Of a stretch of DNA of 64,000 nucleotides, positions 1 through 11,562 are shown in pieces. A program made the translations under genes and the position numbers. The stretch spans positions 853,074-917,073 of the forward strand of contig CM055827.1 of NCBI GenBank assembly GCA_029582265.1, read 5' to 3'. This DNA comes from Zoroaster sp. YZ-2022. Lineage: Eukaryota; Echinodermata; Asteroidea; Forcipulatida; Zoroasteridae. How positions within the stretch are numbered: position 1 is the first letter of the stretch; each line of letters starts with the position of its first letter. The notes below the pieces were generated by a model. That model was given only the letters and a program-made list of their open reading frames with translations, did no database searches and was not told where the DNA came from.

Positions 1-83
1 TACTTCTGATGAATTAATTGGATAATCACCAACAAAATACCACTTCAAATTATGTTTAAAATAAAAACATTTTTTTTACTCAC

Positions 84-3000
84 AATACAGCCATGTGCCA
101 TTCTTAGTTCCATAGCTTGCACATCTTCCAGTGTCATGTCAGCCCCTAGAGTCAACTGACGATGTGAAATCTTCATAGATGTTGGGGACATCTTCTTTAA
201 AATCTGTACAACAAATTGTCAAAGGAATAATTGAGTTGATGAGTTATTTTATTTGTATTAAGTGAGGAAATGTAAACACAAAAAGTAAATTAAAAATGTT
301 AAAAGACTAGTAGGACTGTGAACTACTTGTTGAGCAATAATACTGAAATTCTTTATTGTAAATAAAATATATAATACTATTTAAAATTAAAGACAGTATT
401 TATTTTTAAATTTAAACACTGCCCAAGAGAACAAGAAGAATGAGGGATGCCCAAGCTAAAGTTCATATATTCTGAGCAGGTGGCAAATTAATCAGATGAT
501 GATGGAACATCCACAACAGGCAGGTAAAGTGTTCCAGAGCCATAAGAAGCTAAAAAGGATCTCTGATGCTGTGAGGTACGAGATTTTGGAATAATAACTA
601 TGTTGATGGGATGCAGATGACTGCCTGGTAGAATGGTATGCATTAAGCTGAGATAGTTTAAGACTGTCCAGTGGATGAGGCAGCAGAGAACACTGCATTT
701 TGTGAAAGACTGTGAGACCAGCAACTTGTCTACGATGCCTCAGAGATTGAATACCAAGTGCCTCGTTACAAGAGATGTATTTCTTAAAAATGAAAATTAA
801 ATATTTAACAGCTCGATAAGACGTTCTTATCATTATAAGATTTATTTAATAATGTTGTAGAATAATGTTGTAGAAATTGATATAAGTCATTAGCTCACCT
901 GTAGTTGTTTAATAGACCAATCAGAACCTTCGGTCTCTAATGCCTGAAAGATTTCCTCCAATGAGCTGCCAGCAAATAGTCTGTTAATTTGATTCATGTG
1001 TGGCTCCAATGAAAATGACTTATCTGCATCATGTTGGCTCTGTATACAAATGAATTCATTTGTAATACTCTATCCTTAGTGAGGTATTACACATCCTAAA
1101 AAGCTTCATTTAAAAAGATTAGCAATTTACAAAAATTGTTGTCAAGTACACAAGTAAGACAGTCAGTGGTCCAGTGCAGAAGGCACAAATAAAACCAGAA
1201 ATTTTCATCAAATAATATAAAGGTCTCGGTGGAAGAGCTACATATGGGTGAATCCCTCCCCTCAGTAAGGACTGTAAACTGTAAGAAAAAAAATAATTTC
1301 CCAAATTAAGCCCAACATTTGAGGCCCAAAAGGTTGTAAATAATGGGTGCCCAGTGGTATTTTATTTTAGCTTTATGACTTTTAAGAAGGTATGCACACA
1401 CACCCATTCAGTACTGTACATGTAAAGTGACCCCCCATTAAGTACATGTAAAGTGGCATCACATGTATCAGTAATTTGTCTTCATGTATCAGTAATTTGT
1501 CTTCAGTAATTTGTCTTCAGGTGAAATTTTAAATTGATATTTTCTGGTGATTTATTAAAATTGAATTTTAACCCTTTTATCAATCTATAACCTACCTGAC
1601 TCTGGTATCTATCTAATAGTTGAGCTATATCAGATTGACTTGGACTGGGTAATGCTATTAAACTCTCCTGTAGTTCAGCCATCTACATGAAAGACAAATA
1701 TCAAAGTAAAAAATCAAAACACAAAATTAATTTACATTTAAAAATCAAATCAAATCAAAATCAAATATCAATGAATATATTCATATATATATATAAATAC
1801 AAAGGGTGGGTTGCAGAAAAAAAATGCATCAAAATAGATGCTGAATAGTGCAATAAATGAATTTCAAATTTTCTGATAAAAGGCGAAATAACTTTGATGA
1901 CAATTTTGTGAATATGATGCTATGTTGGTGAAAGAAGTCTTCCTTTATGACATTACCTCAGTAAGTATTTTGTATGGACCCAATGATAAAATAAAGTAGC
2001 CTTGTAAAGTATACATGCAGTTTTGTTATTTATTTGTTTACTTACTTGTGTTTTCTTTTATTTCTCAATCTTTTGTTTAAAAAAACTTTATTTTGTCTGT
2101 TTAATGTTTAATGTACTTTTAACAGGGCCTTTTTAAAAACAGTTTTACCAATTTGATTTTTGTATGTTCAAATAAATAAATAAATAAATAAAATATAAAA
2201 GATGCTCATACTTTCTGTGAGTCAACAAAGTGAGTAGCTACACCAGCCATTAGTACATCTCGTCCTTCAACCTATAACCAGTCAGTGCAAGGAATAAACC
2301 AAGCCCCTTTTGTAGTCTGGGTAAGAAATAACCTCCTCCTACATCCGGGAACAGACCAATACCTGTCTCTGGCATTGCAAACATTGTCTTCTCTGAAGCT
2401 ACACTAAAGAGTCCATGGACAGACAGTCCAACACCCTGTTTGATAGAAGATGTACATGGAGGTGATTATATTACTGGTGCATTTTGTTTTATTTGGCACA
2501 CCTCTATTTTCATTGTAAAGGGAAGTAAATTACTTTCAAGTGATTGACTATAGCAATAATTCACTATAGCACCGTTAATCAGTCTTTAGACGCAATGAAC
2601 AAAATAAACATTATTTTGCAAGACGTAAGAGTTCCAACTTACCATAGTAAATATGAAATTTGTTCAACACCATTTCTTTCTGCCAAATGGGAGGTCCATA
2701 TTCTCAAGAAACAGAGCTCCTCACCCTCTTAATTCACATTTTCCAAAATTGCACAAAAAACAACTTTGGTTTGCAGTGTTTTGCTTGTATGAGGACTAGT
2801 GGGTGGGGTGGGGGTTGGTGGGGTGGGGTGGGGGTTGGTGGGGTGGGATGGGGTCATTAGGAGATTTTACTTACCCCACCCATAGTGATCCCATCAATGA
2901 ATGCTATATAAGGTATTGGTAATCTTGCTATCACTCGGTTCAAAATGAACTCCTCTTTGAAGAAATTGACTGAGAGGGGGTCACCGACCTTTCCTGCTTC

Positions 3001-3602
3001 TGTGATAGCTGTGAAGAGATAAGAAACATTTATTTGATTTGAATATTCATCACCAACCAATGGTTAATTATTAATCAGAACAACTCAATACTGGTATTTA
3101 CAGAAACAAACTTTAACATAAGGGGCAACTCACCTTTAATATCTCCTCCAGCACAGAATGCCTTTCCTCCTGATCCTTTAATGATTACCATACTGTTTGT
3201 TGGATCGGAAGCCCATTCCTATAATTGATAATAAATTAATTGCATCACTACAACAAGGTCGTATCCCATAATACAAAAAGGATCTATCTGCAACAGTGCA
3301 TAAATTTGCATATAAATTAATACAAAATTACCATACCATGAGGGTGTTGTGTTGTTGGGTCAATTGTTGGCTCAGTGCCGTGCCTCCCCCCCCCCCCCCC
3401 CCCTCTCACCCTTAGTTTAGGTGTCATCATCTTGATCATGTTGTAATTCAATGCATTCAGTGTTTTAGGTCGATTCAGTGTCATCACACATTTAGTATCT
3501 ACTTTGTCAAACAGAACATCATGATCATTGGTAGCTGTTGACATGGCAACCATAGATGGACGTAAATGCCTTATGATGACTGATGCTCGACCAATGGTCA
3601 AT
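84..3602 (-). CDS. HIBCH: 3-hydroxyisobutyryl-CoA hydrolase, mitochondrial (partial, seven exons)
   Basis: Valine-catabolism enzyme of the crotonase superfamily that releases 3-hydroxyisobutyrate from its CoA ester in mitochondria. Seven minus-strand exons with GT/AG borders read in order: 3602-3410, 3218-3134, 3008-2875, 2435-2212, 1682-1596, 1039-899 and 203-84. They give the expected order of motifs: [12 protein letters not shown], then [10 protein letters not shown] (oxyanion hole), then [17 protein letters not shown], then [20 protein letters not shown] (catalytic Glu and Asp region). The C-terminal remainder lies off the left edge. The exon coding the extreme N-terminus and targeting peptide was not identified with confidence; [12 protein letters not shown] is the first clearly coding stretch. 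In the 2435-2212 exon the frame breaks near 2264: one G is missing between LTGYRLK and [13 protein letters not shown], both of which are conserved. This is either a sequencing indel or a disabled allele. Family assignment is strong; exon ends are read by eye. Confidence 0.9.
2805..2856 (+). repeat. G-rich low-complexity repeat in HIBCH intron
   Basis: Two near-perfect copies of a GGGGTGGGGGTTGGTG unit lie directly downstream of a HIBCH exon. Runs of four or five G could fold as a G-quadruplex on the plus strand. It lies in an intron and has no coding value. Confidence 0.6.
3386..3403 (+). repeat. poly-C homopolymer
   Basis: Eighteen consecutive C, a few bases beyond the donor site of a HIBCH exon (G-run on the transcribed sense strand). 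Prone to length error in sequencing. Confidence 0.8.
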
Positions 3603-3923
3603 CTGAAAGAGAAAGGTTTCAAATATTCATCTTTAATCATTGTATTGTACATCAAGGCTGTATACATAGGAGATTCTGGGGGTGGGGTAGGGCATGTTCC
3701 CCCTTTTTTATTACCATGTAAATTTACAATGTTTGTTTGTATCCCCTCCTCCTCCCCTACCCTTTTTTTGAGACATTAGATCCACACTTGGTTGGCCATT
3801 TGGATTTATTTGAGCTCAGCCGTTAATTGCTCTTGTTTTTTTTAGTTTTAGGGAGTAGAGAATGCAGTACAAAAAGTGGTATGTGGAAGTTCCCCCAACT
3901 ACCTACTCCACCCCATCACCCCA
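3603..3923. other. HIBCH upstream/intron sequence, nothing recognised
   Basis: Sequence upstream of the first recognised HIBCH exon. No exon, RNA or repeat could be supported here except short C/T-rich runs. Confidence 0.4.
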
Positions 3924-3967
3924 TCACCCCCCTCCCCTACCCCCTACCCCCTACCCCCTACCCCCTA
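3924..3967 (+). repeat. CCCCTA microsatellite
   Basis: About five uninterrupted CCCCTA units preceded by related CCCCTC. It resembles variant telomere-type repeats but is too short to call an interstitial telomere. Confidence 0.7.
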
Positions 3968-4169
3968 AATATTGGATAACTATGGAAGAAGATTCCTTCC
4001 TCCATAAGGTTAGTATGACCACCTCCATTAGCTCCATTGTGAGACAATAGTGCGCATAACATCAACAGACATGACAAAAGCAATCAAACAGTGTTATATT
4101 TTTTAGAACCTAACGTGTTAATGGGTAGAATGTCATATCTGACCACCTCTTTTTGTCATTCAATATAAC

Positions 4170-4350
4170 CAATAATAAGGTGGAGAACATATGGATGATG
4201 ATGGAACATATATACTTCAAATTATTCCAGGATATTTATTTCATGAAAAATCAGGCATTTTTGGTATACGATAACTGGTTAGTGGTTGCAAAATAATCCA
4301 AAAAAAAAACCTTAAAAAGTGGCAGTCGTATACGACATTCTTTCCATGTT
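4170..4350. repeat. Dispersed repeat, copy 1
   Basis: Shares blocks in the same order with 5565-5935: AAGGTGGAGAACATA, TTCAAATTATTCCAGGAT, AAAAATCAGGCATTTTTGG, AACTGGTTAGTGGTT and CCTTAAAAAGTGGC. The two copies bracket the two minisatellites at 4.4 and 5.3 kb. Family unknown. Confidence 0.65.
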
Positions 4351-4394
4351 AACCCTAACCCCCTAGGCTCATTTTCTAGAAACCTTCCAAAACC

Positions 4395-4700
4395 TCAAAA
4401 ATCAACCGGTGTTCTATTTTGCATGGTGCCCACTGCCTAAATCCTACAAAATCAACCGGTGTTCTATTTTGTGTGGTGCCCACTGCCTAAATCCTACAAA
4501 ATCAACCGGTGTTCTATTTTGCATGGTGCCCACTGCCTAAATCCTACAAAATCAACCGGTGTTCTATTTTGTGTGGTGCCCACTGCCTAAATCCTACAAA
4601 ATCAACCGGTGTTCTATTTTGCATGGTGGCTACTGCCTCAATCCTACAAAATCAACCAGTGTTCTATTTTGCATGGTGCCTGGCTTCGCAGGCGGCATAG
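4395..4700 (+). repeat. 50-bp tandem repeat, six units
   Basis: ATCAACCGGT recurs exactly every 50 bp at 4401, 4451, 4501, 4551 and 4601, with a variant at 4651. Units alternate between TTTTGCATGGTG and TTTTGTGTGGTG for the first four copies, which indicates growth by 100-bp dimers. Open frames across it are repeat artefacts. Confidence 0.95.
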
Positions 4701-5259
4701 TACCACAGCGCAGGGAGATCATTCCCCAACCTATTGTGTGAGAAACAAATTAAGTAATTGAAAACAACAAAAATTTATACGAGTCTGTTTGTGCTTGCCT
4801 TGTCCAACTTCCCCCTGGTTGAAATGATGCAAGTGATGGGACATCTAGTCGGTGGTGGAGCTTTCCTCTGACTGCCTACTTTCTGCCTGGTGGTATAGCA
4901 GAAAGCAGTGGCCAGGGCAGAGATACATGTAGACGCTGCAGGTTGGACAACCATTTTGATATTTGACCTTTCTAGCCTTGACTACTACTAACAGATGTCC
5001 CTTTGTTTATGTTGCAGCTACACTGGCATACAGTACCACATGTAACACATGTCCTTGAAACTTACATTGTTATTATTATTGTACCATAACCCTAACCCTC
5101 CAGGGTATTTTGACTAGAAACCCTGGCACTAGTGGCAGATGCATCAGATTGCATCATTGTCAAAGTGCTAAGCTAAGTGGAAGTAACCAGAGACTTTCTG
5201 ACCGTAGAACTATTAAAACAAAAGGTGCAGTATATGGTGAAAATCGACCAAGAAAAATT

Positions 5260-5515
5260 TGTCTAACCTGCCATTGAGCTCCTCCAAAATCAACCAAGAA
5301 AAATTTTCTAACCTGCCAAACTCCTCCAAAATCAACCAAGATAAATTTTCTAACCTGCCAAACTCCTCCAAAATCAACCAACGTTACATTGGGGCCATCC
5401 TGCCAAACTCCTCCAAAATCAACCAAGAAAAAATTTCTAACCTGCCAAACTCCTCCAAAATGAACCAAGAAAATTTTTCTAACCTGCCAAAATCAACCAA
5501 AATCAACAAAACCTC
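5260..5515 (+). repeat. About 41-bp tandem repeat, six to seven units
   Basis: Units of the type CTCCAAAATCAACCAAGA followed by AATTTCTAACCTGCCAAA recur with indels. The repeat is open in several frames on both strands, giving periodic peptides that are not believed to be genes. AAAATCAACC is shared with the neighbouring 50-bp repeat, so the two arrays may have a common origin. Confidence 0.9.
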
Positions 5516-5564
5516 CGGTTTTTTTCTCATTGAATATAACAATAATGTAATCTTACCTACCAAG

Positions 5565-5940
5565 TAAGGTGGAGAACATACATATTTATGGATGATGGAA
5601 ATATACTTCAAATTATTCCAGGATGAAAAATCAGGCATTTTTGGTATACAATGACTTCCTCAGTCATGTCAGTCTCATCTTGTCAACTCCTTGTTAGTGG
5701 CCAACACAGTCATTGTACATGCGCAATGGCAACTATAAAAGGATCCTTCTATTTTTTGAAGGTGAGGATTTTTTTAGAAGGAAAATAAAGTCTGAAAACA
5801 TCATAAAAGTGTATTTTAAAGATAGTTTTCGCTTTCTGTACCTCCAAAAATCGATAGAATCATTTTTTTAACTGGTTAGTGGTTATAAAAAATTTCAAAA
5901 AACCTTAAAAAGTGGCGGTCGGATACATTCTTTCCGTTAA
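5565..5940. repeat. Dispersed repeat, copy 2
   Basis: Second copy of the sequence at 4170-4350, in the same orientation, with about 200 bp of extra sequence between the shared blocks. Confidence 0.6.
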
Positions 5941-6575
5941 TTCCCATATCTCATCATTTTTAACCCTTCGACGATAGTAACCCATAACTTTATTTAAACG
6001 CTATACCCCTCCTCTAGTCAGTGGCACCCCTATTATTAATTATATTAAAATTGTTATCTCTGCATTCCCCATTGATTTTTTACATCCAAATGACTTCCAC
6101 ACATGCCCAGCTATTGTCTAGGATTATTTACAAACCCCAGATGACACACAACAGCCATGTAGTTTATCTCTCTCCTGTAAGCCTAGGCAAACATAAATAG
6201 CCCTACAGTTTATCTCTCCAGCATGCAGCAGAACCCAGACACTTTGTCTGGAAGATATGCAAACCTCAGAGCCTGGCACAAGCTGTCGGCAAGACATCAA
6301 AAAGCAAAGGCTGCTACTGAACAGATGGTTCCACTTATCAGAGGGTTAGATCTGGGTATACAATGAATGGTTGATTTTGTGCACAGCTATATGGCAGCAG
6401 TTACTTTTCCCGCCCATCAAAACAAAGCTACACAGCTCTGGGAACTGACATCCCTTCTAAGATATGTGGAATGGTCCACTTTAGGATATCAAAGGCTCTG
6501 GTTCTGGTTCTGGTGAAATACTGCATAATCTCCACATATTGGGATGTACATATGCAGGTGACTGAGCAGCATGAA
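5941..6575. other. Gene-free interval
   Basis: No convincing exon, RNA or repeat seen. It may include the 3' untranslated end of the minus-strand LINE that begins at 6576, but no clear 3' tail or target duplication was found. Confidence 0.35.
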
Positions 6576-7895
6576 TTACTTAAAGTGAGCCCCCCTGATG
6601 ATGTTTCCCATGTCCAGTGATTGAAGTTTCCCCTTAAAAATGTCTATGGTTGAAGCTTGACGAGTGTCTGGTGGTAATTTATTCCATTCTGCAAAGGTTC
6701 TTTGGAAAAGGGAGAATTTGTAACAATCCTTATGTGCGGAAGGCTTGATGAAAGCAGTTGCAGACTGTTGTCTAGTCGAAACCCCTTCCCTGTTTATCTT
6801 GGTCTGGTATGAATCAGTGTCTAAAGCAGCGATCTTGTGGACAGATTTGTAAAGGAGTGTTAAGCGTTGGGCTGCTCTACGGTGTTCCAGAGGCTCCCAC
6901 TCCAGTTGGGAAATCATTTTGGTGACGCTGTCCTTCTTGTTATTATTGTTAACAACAAACCTGGCAGATCGCCGTTGAACCCCCTCCTCCAGCTGAAGTT
7001 TATAGTTAATCTGGTACGGATCCCAAATTGATGCACAATACTCGAGTCGAGGTCTAACAAGTGTCTTGTAGGCTCTTGTTTTGACTTTTGATGAGCAACT
7101 ATAAAGGTTTCGGCGCAGCAATCCGAGGATTTGATTTGCTTTTGAAGTTACCTTGAATGTAAGCAGCCCAATTTAACTTGTTATTTAAGTCTATTCCCAA
7201 GTAGGTGTGGTTAGAAACTATTTCGAGGGTCGAGTCTCCCATCTTGTATACTGTGTTGATTGGGTTCTTCTTGTGGGTGATGTGCATAGCATAGCATTTT
7301 GATATGTTGAACTTCATCTGCCATTTTTGTTCCCACTTACACAGGCGATTGATGTCTTTTTGAAGGTCCTGGCTATCACTGATATTGTCTATTTGTCTAT
7401 ACATAATACAGTCATCTGCCAAGAGACGGATTTCTGATGTTATTCCGTTCGAGATGTCGTTCAAGTACAGAAGGAACAGCAAAGGGCCTAGTACCCCGCC
7501 TTGTGGAACACCGGATGTTACGTGAGTTGAAGATGAAGTTACTCCATCCAAAATGACTTGTTGAGATCTTTGGGTGAGGAATGACCTAATCCATGTGTGA
7601 AGGGAACCGTTTATTCCCTTGACTAAGTTTAGTGAGGAGCCTTTCATGGGGACGCAATCAAATGCTTTGCTGAAGTCCATTATAATTATATCGGCCTGTC
7701 CTTTGTTGTTTAAAATTCTAGCAAGGTCATCAACAATCAGGGCAAGCTGAGTCTCGCATGAGCGTCCCTTTCGAAGCCATGTTGTTTATCATTCAGGAAT
7801 CAGATTCTTCAAAATGATACATTATATTTGAGTGAATTATGTGTTCGAGCAATTTACATGGAACCGATGTCAGTGAAGCTGGGCGATAATTGTTT
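6576..7895 (-). pseudogene. LINE reverse transcriptase, core and C-terminal part
   Basis: RNA-templated DNA synthesis at the target nick. Reading from 7895 leftwards: GFRKGRSCETQLALIVDD, IIIMDFSKAFDCV (motif A with catalytic Asp), SGVPQGGVLGPLLFLLYLND (motif B), LLADDCIMY (motif C, Leu-Ala-Asp-Asp in place of the usual Phe/Tyr-Ala-Asp-Asp), then a thumb/C-terminal region with RPRLEYCASIWDPY and QRRSARFVVN. At least two frame changes occur, near 7760 and near 7110. The 5' end of this block is cut by the hAT insertion; the N-terminal RT residues resume beyond 9266. RT identity is certain; it is inactive as written. Confidence 0.9.
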
Positions 7896-7899
7896 GCCA
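7892..7899. repeat. hAT target-site duplication, left copy
   Basis: GTTTGCCA, identical to 9259-9266. Confidence 0.85.
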
Positions 7900-9258
7900 T
7901 AAGCCTGTGCCGGTTACACGGTTAACCGACCGTTTATCCGGTTACACGTTTACGATTTTTCGGTTCAGTTAATCGTAAAATAAAGTCAATTCAGAAGGTT
8001 CTGCGGTTGAAGCTATTTTCCTGTAATTGCGATCTCGCTGTCGCTGATAACAAACTTGTTTTCTTTTCTTTTTTGTGATACATTTTCCAATCGGCAGGGC
8101 TTGTTGCTTATTATAGTTACAGTCTCAGTAATCTGTGTTATCATGTACCGTAATTTCCGGAATATAAGCCGCGGCTTATACGTTGATTTTGACACGGTAA
8201 AGTTGCCTGGCTTATACGCGGTGCGGCTTATACGCCGGTATGAATCTTGAAGAACAAAACACACTGCACAATTAAGCAAAAATCGTTGGTAAACAGACAG
8301 AAACAGAAACCTAAAACCTTTATTGTTCATAGCGAAAATGGTCTGGTCATTGTCAGTTTTAGTGAGCGGACCTCGATACACACAGATTTATTCAAAACTT
8401 CTGAAAAACCGTTTGCAACGTTTAGCGCCAGCGACATCACAATCCACTACGTAGATCGTAGTCTATGCCATGCGTGTACCAGAAGAGCCAATGGGAAAAT
8501 TCGTTATATCGTAGTCTATGGAAGGAGCCAATAGGAAAATTCGTTACGCGTGGCAGGCGCGATGAGTCATCGTTTCGTTGGTTGCCGTTGTAGTGATTAC
8601 ATGTACGTTGTGCAGAAAGCAGGCAACCAGCGGGACTACGTTCGACATTCCCGAATGCCGTAAATAGGTGATACGGGAACGGAACAGCAAAATAAAAATG
8701 GTGCAGAAATTTCGAGATAAATACTCAGAAAGCTACCCAGTTATTGCTGCCACCAAACTACACATCGTGTGGGATGGTTTGACTAATGTTCATGTAGGAT
8801 TATACTACTATGATACCCTGGATGAAAGGATTAAATACACGGTATACATGTAAGATACTTTTCTACTAAATGTTTGTAAACGTAGTTACTTTTCTGCCTC
8901 AAAGCTGAAGCATGATGTGATGAAAGACGCAAACACATGTCTTAAATATGAAATAATAACACGAACACACGACTAAAAAGGTTGTGTTTATTTATTTTTA
9001 TTAAGTTGTTTTCATTTGATACTTTTAACTTGAGAAAATCAGTTGATTTTTATTAAATTCTGTATGGCATACATTGATTATATTCCTTTCAAAATGTTTC
9101 GATCACCATGAGTATCGTACTATTGTGCGCGCCGGTTCGTAGAACAACCTATTTTTTAATCAACAATTTTTGACTGAGAGACGGACGGTTACACGTGTAA
9201 CCGACCGTTTCAGAAACGGTTACACGTTTACAAAAATAACCGTAAACGCACAGGCTTA
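7900..9258. mobile_element. Non-autonomous hAT-like DNA transposon inserted in the LINE RT
   Basis: The ends are inverted: TAAGCCTGTGC at 7900 and GCACAGGCTTA ending at 9258. The termini also carry mirrored GGTTACACG blocks. An identical 8-bp target duplication, GTTTGCCA, lies at 7892-7899 and 9259-9266; 8-bp duplications are characteristic of the hAT superfamily. Removing the element restores the LINE RT order. It is 1,359 bp long with no transposase. It contains repeated CGGCTTATACG motifs at 8168-8236 that look like an older repeat nested within it. Confidence 0.85.
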
Positions 9259-9266
9259 GTTTGCCA
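9259..9266. repeat. hAT target-site duplication, right copy
   Basis: GTTTGCCA, identical to 7892-7899. Confidence 0.85.
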
Positions 9267-10800
9267 TGGAGCGATTTCCTTTTTGAAAATGGAGTTACAT
9301 TTGCCTTCAACCAGTCATCTGGAAGTTCACCTGTAGAGATTGATTTCTTGAAAATGATGGTTAGGATAGGGGCAATACTACTAGCACATTCTTTGAGTAC
9401 TTTTGGCATAATTCCGTCAGGTCCTGGAGCTTTCTGAGCTTTCAGATTTTAAAAAGTTTTCCACGCCCGGGGAGATTATGTGAATTGGCGGCATGTCTGG
9501 AAGTTCGGGTTTTAATGTTGGAATACTGCTGAGGTCTTCACGCGTGAAGACAGATTTGAAGTGGTCGTTCAAAGTGTTGGCTTTCTCCGCAGCAGATGTA
9601 GCAAACCCCCTTGGCGTATCTGAGATGCAACACCGAGAAATTCTGGCGAGTATTTTTAATGAAACGCCAGAAGGGCTTTGTGTCACCAGTTTCAAGACTT
9701 TCACCAATTTCATGTAGATACTCCGACCTAGATTTGCGGATACTTCGGTCAGATGCACGGCGGAGCTCCTTGAAATTGTCCCAGTCAATTATGTTATTAG
9801 TGCGTTTGGCTTTATTGTACAGGCGTTGTTTGCGGCGGATCATCCTGATGTGGGACTGGTTAACCCATGGACGTTGTGTGCTGGTTTTTGAAGTCCTACT
9901 AGGTATGTGTTTTTCTACGGAGTTGTTGATTGTTTCTTTAAAGGCTAACCAGAGCTGATTTACTGTAGATTGATTTACAACATCCTTGGTTATGGTCTCA
10001 GCAAAGTCATTTATGTCATTATTTATGAGATCGAAGTTGCCCTTTTTGTACAAGAAGATTTTCCTTCGAGGGGCTTTAATTCTCTGAGGGGTTAGCAGTG
10101 AGTCTATAGAGACTATGTCGTGATCACTAAGTCCTGGGAGAATGTTGATGTTTTGTACAAAAGACGGTGTATTAGTAAATACCAGATCTAAAACGTTTCC
10201 ATCTCTGGTTGGAGCTGAAACTACCTGTTGAAGGTTATGGTCTAGTGCCAACTCAATCATCTGTTTGCTAACTGCGGGATACCTACCACCAGTTTTAAAA
10301 CAATTTTTGTCCCAATCTATGTCAGGGAGGTTGAAATCCCCTGCAAGCCAAGTATGACAGTTATTAGGAAGTTTGAGAAGAATCTGCTCAAGTTGATTAA
10401 TGCATTCCTGGTCTACAGTCTTGCACCCTGCGTCAGGTCTATAGAAAACTCCTAAGTATACAGCTTGACTTCCTTTCATGTGAATACTAGCCCAAATGGA
10501 TTCGCAGTTAGATGAAAGATCAGTTTCTTCCTTAGCGATTAAATTATTTTTGACAGCCAAGAATACGCCACCGCCAGTAGTGGTTGATTTTCTGTCCTTT
10601 CTAAACAATTGGTAAGTGGAAGGCAGAATTTCATTGGAGAAAATTGAGTCATCAAGCCATGTCTCGGTGCCCGCTATTACATCAGGATTTTCTTTTTCCA
10701 GAAGGGTGTGTAATAAAGGGATTTATTCCGAACACTCTCTGAAAATTTATATTCAGGAATTTCAATGGTCTTGTTGTTTGTTTGTTCCTGTTAGATGAAA
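9267..10800 (-). pseudogene. LINE endonuclease and N-terminal RT region
   Basis: Apurinic/apyrimidinic-type endonuclease that nicks target DNA. From 10800 leftwards: LKFLNINFQ, then DVIAGTETWLDD (active-site Glu), then GVFYRP, TWLAGDFNLPDIDWD (GDFN motif), DLVFTN and LSDHDIVSID (the SDH motif ending the nuclease). A basic linker (RKQRLYNKAKR, FKELRRASDRSIRKSRSEY) follows, then RT residues AQKAPGPDGIMPKVLKE and STGELPDDWLKANVTPF. Frameshifts occur near 10720, near 9640 and near 9440. The catalytic motifs are readable. Confidence 0.88.
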
Positions 10801-10925
10801 CTTTATTAAAGTTGAAGTTTTGTCTGCCTTTTTGGGGCTAAGTATGCTTAGGTCTCTCGGTATGAATACTTGTATTGGGGGTGAGTTCAATTGATGAGTC
10901 ATCGTAGTCAAGATTGGAGAGGGCT

Positions 10926-11225
10926 TCAAATGAATTTGAAGTATTCAGTCAAAAATAATGTAGAACTTGTAAAGTTTGGTAAACCACATTGATAACAAAT
11001 CCAAAGTATATGATTCATGTTCCATATGCACTTTGTAGAGTTCATTTTCATACCAGTACACCTGTTGTGGTACCACACTAAACAGTTTTCGCATTCCATA
11101 GCTTTTTGGTTGACGTTCACGTTTTTGTTGCAAATACCACATGGATATTTGGGGCCTGGGTTTAATTGAATGTCACCGGAGATCGGTCCTACTAATTGCC
11201 GACCCCTGCCGACATCTACCGACAA
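10926..11225 (-). CDS. LINE ORF1: PHD finger with N-terminal 2A-like motif
   Basis: Ninety-nine residues. Residues 17-25 read GDIQLNPGP, close to the 2A ribosome-skipping consensus D(V/I)ExNPGP with Gln in the Glu position. Then a PHD-type zinc finger: CGIC at 29-32, CENC, a WYHNRC segment and WICYQC, a Cys4-His-Cys3 pattern. 2A-like sequences followed by PHD fingers are known in LINEs of marine deuterostomes, where the 2A either cleaves or acts as an alternative signal sequence. The natural start may lie upstream, since the reading begins inside sequence shared with the 17.2-kb LINE fragment. The endonuclease frame follows about 130 bp downstream. Confidence 0.75.
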   Translation of the reverse strand: MSVDVGRGRQLVGPISGDIQLNPGPKYPCGICNKNVNVNQKAMECENCLVWYHNRCTGMKMNSTKCIWNMNHILWICYQCGLPNFTSSTLFLTEYFKFI

Positions 11226-11562
11226 CTCTTAAAAACCTACCGACATCTCATTCCATATTCACTTATAGTTGTCAGTTTAAGCTTAGCATAGTAGTAAATG
11301 TGTATAGAAGTCCTAGAAACCTTATAGTTGCTTCCTTGAACCCGGAGAAATAAGTAATTTTAATCACGGAAATCTGATTTTCGCGATGCAGTAGTATTGG
11401 CCGCCATGATGCTCGAGGTACGACATGGACTGCACCATTATACACGAGGGTGACAGTATTCAAGGAGATTGCTTAGTTGTGACAACAGAGGGCGCTTTGC
11501 GAGACTGGGGTGCTGGATCCAGCTGCAGCACACCAGAGCCGTATATAGAGAGAGTTGCGACA
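11208..11562 (-). repeat. LINE 5' UTR; inverted copy at 17217-17557
   Basis: Reverse complement of 17217-17557 with scattered differences, including shared TCATGGCGGCCAATACTACT and TTAAGAGTTGTCGGTAGATG. As it directly precedes the PHD reading frame it is probably the LINE 5' UTR and promoter. The outer end is sharp (TGTCGCAACTCTCTCTATAT). Confidence 0.75.

Noticed and set aside
2660..2860. Gly/Trp-rich open frame
   Set aside because: It is the translation of a G-rich low-complexity run in a HIBCH intron.
4509..4741. Open frames repeating FYFAWCPLPKSYKINR-like units
   Set aside because: Translation of the 50-bp minisatellite, with no start or splice context.
5160..5638. Long open frames on both strands with periodic peptides
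   Set aside because: They arise from the 41-bp tandem repeat, whose units lack stops in several frames; there is no conserved protein.
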